NCBI GenBank assembly: GCA_958295855.1
Contig: OY282383.1
Location: 1,060,481-1,124,480, forward strand
Origin: an uncultured Poribacteria bacterium
GTDB lineage: Bacteria; Poribacteria; WGA-4E; WGA-3G
Direction of reading: 5' to 3'
DNA length: 64,000 nucleotides
Made by a program: the position numbers and the translations under genes. The notes beneath the pieces are model-generated. The model was not told where the DNA came from and searched no databases. It was given only the letters and a program-made list of their open reading frames with translations. Positions within the stretch are counted from its first letter, which is position 1. Each line of letters starts with the position of its first letter. Positions 61,972-64,000 of this stretch are shown in pieces.

Positions 61972-63864
61972 CTAATAGCGGATGATCGTCGTAGCGTCAC
62001 CAATTGCCCAGAGTTGGCCGCTGGGTGTTTGAACGAGATCTCGCAGGTGGCTTGTGGTTGGTGATTCCTGCATCAACCATGTGACACCGCCATCGGCTGT
62101 GTGGAGAATTGTGCCGTTGTCTCCTACGGCCCAGCCTTGGTTGGCGTTGATAAAGAGGATGGCGTTGATGCTAGCATCCGTTGGCACTGTCTGCTCAGTC
62201 CAAGTAGTGCCGCCATCTGTAGTTGCCATAATGGTGCCCTGGTCTCCGGCAACCCAGGCTGTCTGTTCATCAATCGCATGGATATCGTTTAATCGCGGGC
62301 CCTGCATCATAGATGTCCAATTTTCACCTCCATCCATGGTCTTCGCGATAGTTCCAGCATCGCCGACGACCCAACCGACGTTTTGGTTGATGAAGTGAAC
62401 GCCGTAGAGATTGTTAAAGCCAGCCCCTGTCATCATCGGGTCGCAGTCTTGACCGGCCCATGTTTGCCCACCATCGTTGGTGTGCATAATCCTGCCTGTT
62501 TCTCCGACTGCCCAGGCATGTGTTGGGGCACCAAAACTCATGGCGTAGGATCCCATAGCACTTTTCCAACTCATTGGGCCTAATGTGTTAAAATTAATTC
62601 GCTTGGCGGTACCATGGCCTTCATCGCCCGGGTCGCTCACGTTATGCCAGTTTTGTCCACCGTCAAGCGTTTCAGCCAAAGCTGCATTGCTTCCGACGAT
62701 ATAACCTCTGTTTTCATCTACAAATCCTACGCCAAAGAGTTCAAAGACGTTCCCGCTATTTTGAGGGTTCCATGTTTCACCGCCATCGCTGGTGTGCCAA
62801 ACGCTACCTGACAAGCCGACGGCCCAACCGAGTTTGTCATTGTGAAAATGGGCGGCCTGCAACTGGCTTGAACTAGAGACGATGTTCCAAGAACTGCCGC
62901 TATCAGTCGTGTGCAGGATAGTTGCGTTACTCCCGACTATCCATGCTTCAGTTGGACTCAGCATGTGAACACCTTGGAGACGGGCAGCAACGGGCCGAGG
63001 TTCAATCGGTGCCCACGTTGTGCCTCCATCTGTTGTGCGTAGAATTACACCGAATTCCGCAGCAGCAATACCTACATTTTCATCGGCAAAGTGGACATCC
63101 CAAACAGGTTCAGGCATACCGTTTGAATTCGGTACTTTGCTCTCTTGGACTTCCCAACTCGCACCGTCAACTGTTGCAACAACAGCACCACCAGCACCGA
63201 CTGCCCATCCTGCTTTATCGTTTAGCATGAAAATGGCATCAAGTGTGTTGACCGTGGCACTCGTCTGGAATCCCCAGGTCTGCCCACCGTCGCTAGTGTG
63301 AAGAAGGGTTCCACCGCCGCCCGCCGCCCAACCGACTTGGGGGCTAACAAAGTGGATGCCTTCTATCGTGTTGTTGGTGCCAATTTTCTGTTTTGTCCAC
63401 GTCGTGCCGCCGTTTGAGGTGCCGATAATGAGGCCACCATCACCACTTGCCCAACCGTGTTTCTCATCAGCGAAAGAGACTGCTAAGAGGGCAGTGCGGG
63501 TGCCTGTCGTTTTTTTCATCCACGTCTGCCCACCATCGGTTGTTTTTAGCACAGTGCCATTGTCGCCCACAACCCAACCGATTTGTGGACTGATAAACCG
63601 CACCTTCTTTAACTCAATGTTAAAAGGTAAGGGTTGACTCGGTTGCATGTTCCAGGTTTGGCCGCCATCGCTGGTATGTAGAATCGTTGAACTGCTCCCG
63701 ACAATCCACCCGTGCTGTGCATCGACGAAAAAGACATCGGAAAAGGTAGCCTGCCACTTCGTTTCGCTCACCGCCACCCACGCTTTTTGCGCAAGTGCAA
63801 ACGGCGTAGCGCAAAGCAGGAGCACGACTACCAGAAAGGATAAGATTTGCGCTCTCGGTTTCAT
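61972..63864 (-). CDS. Secreted YCF48-like beta-propeller protein
   Basis: The 630 residues have a signal peptide (cleavage near ALAQ, residue 26) and about 13 repeats of roughly 42 residues with GWAVGxxGTILHTSDGGxTW, the YCF48/BNR-type blade motif. YCF48 assists photosystem II assembly in cyanobacteria, but secreted relatives in other phyla have unknown roles. GGAGG precedes the ATG at 63864; the frame reaches 63954 but lacks support there. No C-terminal sorting domain is visible. Confidence 0.92.
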   Translation of the reverse strand: MKPRAQILSFLVVVLLLCATPFALAQKAWVAVSETKWQATFSDVFFVDAQHGWIVGSSSTILHTSDGGQTWNMQPSQPLPFNIELKKVRFISPQIGWVVGDNGTVLKTTDGGQTWMKKTTGTRTALLAVSFADEKHGWASGDGGLIIGTSNGGTTWTKQKIGTNNTIEGIHFVSPQVGWAAGGGGTLLHTSDGGQTWGFQTSATVNTLDAIFMLNDKAGWAVGAGGAVVATVDGASWEVQESKVPNSNGMPEPVWDVHFADENVGIAAAEFGVILRTTDGGTTWAPIEPRPVAARLQGVHMLSPTEAWIVGSNATILHTTDSGSSWNIVSSSSQLQAAHFHNDKLGWAVGLSGSVWHTSDGGETWNPQNSGNVFELFGVGFVDENRGYIVGSNAALAETLDGGQNWHNVSDPGDEGHGTAKRINFNTLGPMSWKSAMGSYAMSFGAPTHAWAVGETGRIMHTNDGGQTWAGQDCDPMMTGAGFNNLYGVHFINQNVGWVVGDAGTIAKTMDGGENWTSMMQGPRLNDIHAIDEQTAWVAGDQGTIMATTDGGTTWTEQTVPTDASINAILFINANQGWAVGDNGTILHTADGGVTWLMQESPTTSHLRDLVQTPSGQLWAIGDATTIIRY

Positions 63865-64000
63865 TATTTCCTCCTGAAGTACACACGTCGAGACAATAAC
63901 GCTCGCAAGCCAAGTGCTTGCTTTCATGACTGATTGTCGCGTGTTAATCCACACAAGGTAAAATAAAAAGATGTTATTAACTGTAGTATACCATTTTCGG
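63865..64000. other. Upstream region of the YCF48-like gene
   Basis: It holds the ribosome site of the minus-strand gene. Beyond it nothing is recognised up to the right edge. Confidence 0.4.

Overview
The window looks like chromosomal DNA of a Candidatus Poribacteria-type sponge or marine bacterium. This is an inference from gene content, not from a marker gene. The signs are four phytanoyl-CoA dioxygenase-like genes, secreted proteins combining dockerin repeats with formylglycine-generating-enzyme (FGE/SUMF1-like) domains, NYPNPFNPETWIPYQL sorting domains, an Rpn-like protein with GIEQ repeats, and many short palindromic intergenic repeats. No rRNA, complete tRNA, transposase, integrase or CRISPR array was found.

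Layout. 1-5.9 kb: the end of a beta-rich protein, then a housekeeping run radA, PIN/TRAM protein, ispD, ispF, cysS. 5.9-10 kb: five lipoprotein genes (one tiny). 10-16.7 kb: dprA, an orphan NCLAW protein, the t6A genes tsaD and tsaC, and an ABC exporter. 16.7-17.8 kb: a Gfo/Idh/MocA oxidoreductase on the minus strand. 18-26.7 kb: an unstable accessory island of secreted multidomain proteins, mixed with truncated copies of themselves. 26.8-29.8 kb: guaB behind a near-perfect promoter, a nuoI-like ferredoxin and an MT-A70 methylase. 29.8-35.9 kb: a repeat-rich gap, a 985-residue orphan, a dehydrogenase-like protein and xdhC. 36-48 kb: four PhyH-like oxygenases, a DUF420 membrane protein, an amidohydrolase, a methylase-HNH fusion, a very large UvrD/exonuclease fusion, a CDP-alcohol phosphatidyltransferase and a Lon-N protein. 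48-56 kb: an enolase-superfamily enzyme, gene remnants (WD40, HicA, a stop-interrupted coiled coil), the Rpn-like protein, a PorV-like protein and a large permease. 56-64 kb: a GHMP sugar kinase, an HlyD/TolC efflux pair and a YCF48-like secreted protein.

The most interesting signal is in the 18-24 kb island. Three FGE-domain proteins end in almost identical DNA except for one 24-codon stretch just before the C terminus. There, nearly all differences fall on codon positions 1 and 2 and the third base stays C or T. That is the pattern left by adenine-directed mutagenesis from an AAY-rich template, as in diversity-generating retroelements (DGRs). No reverse transcriptase or template repeat lies in the window, so any such machinery would act in trans.

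A second theme is small repeats. At least one 31-33 bp palindrome family with eight copies, a GGCACAC...GTGTGCC family, a GTAGGGGCGGG family and a MITE-like element with ATTTAGTT ends are spread between genes. In at least three places they lie inside coding sequence (TolC signal region, helicase middle, phosphatidyltransferase C terminus). All family assignments come from motifs read by eye and no database search was run.
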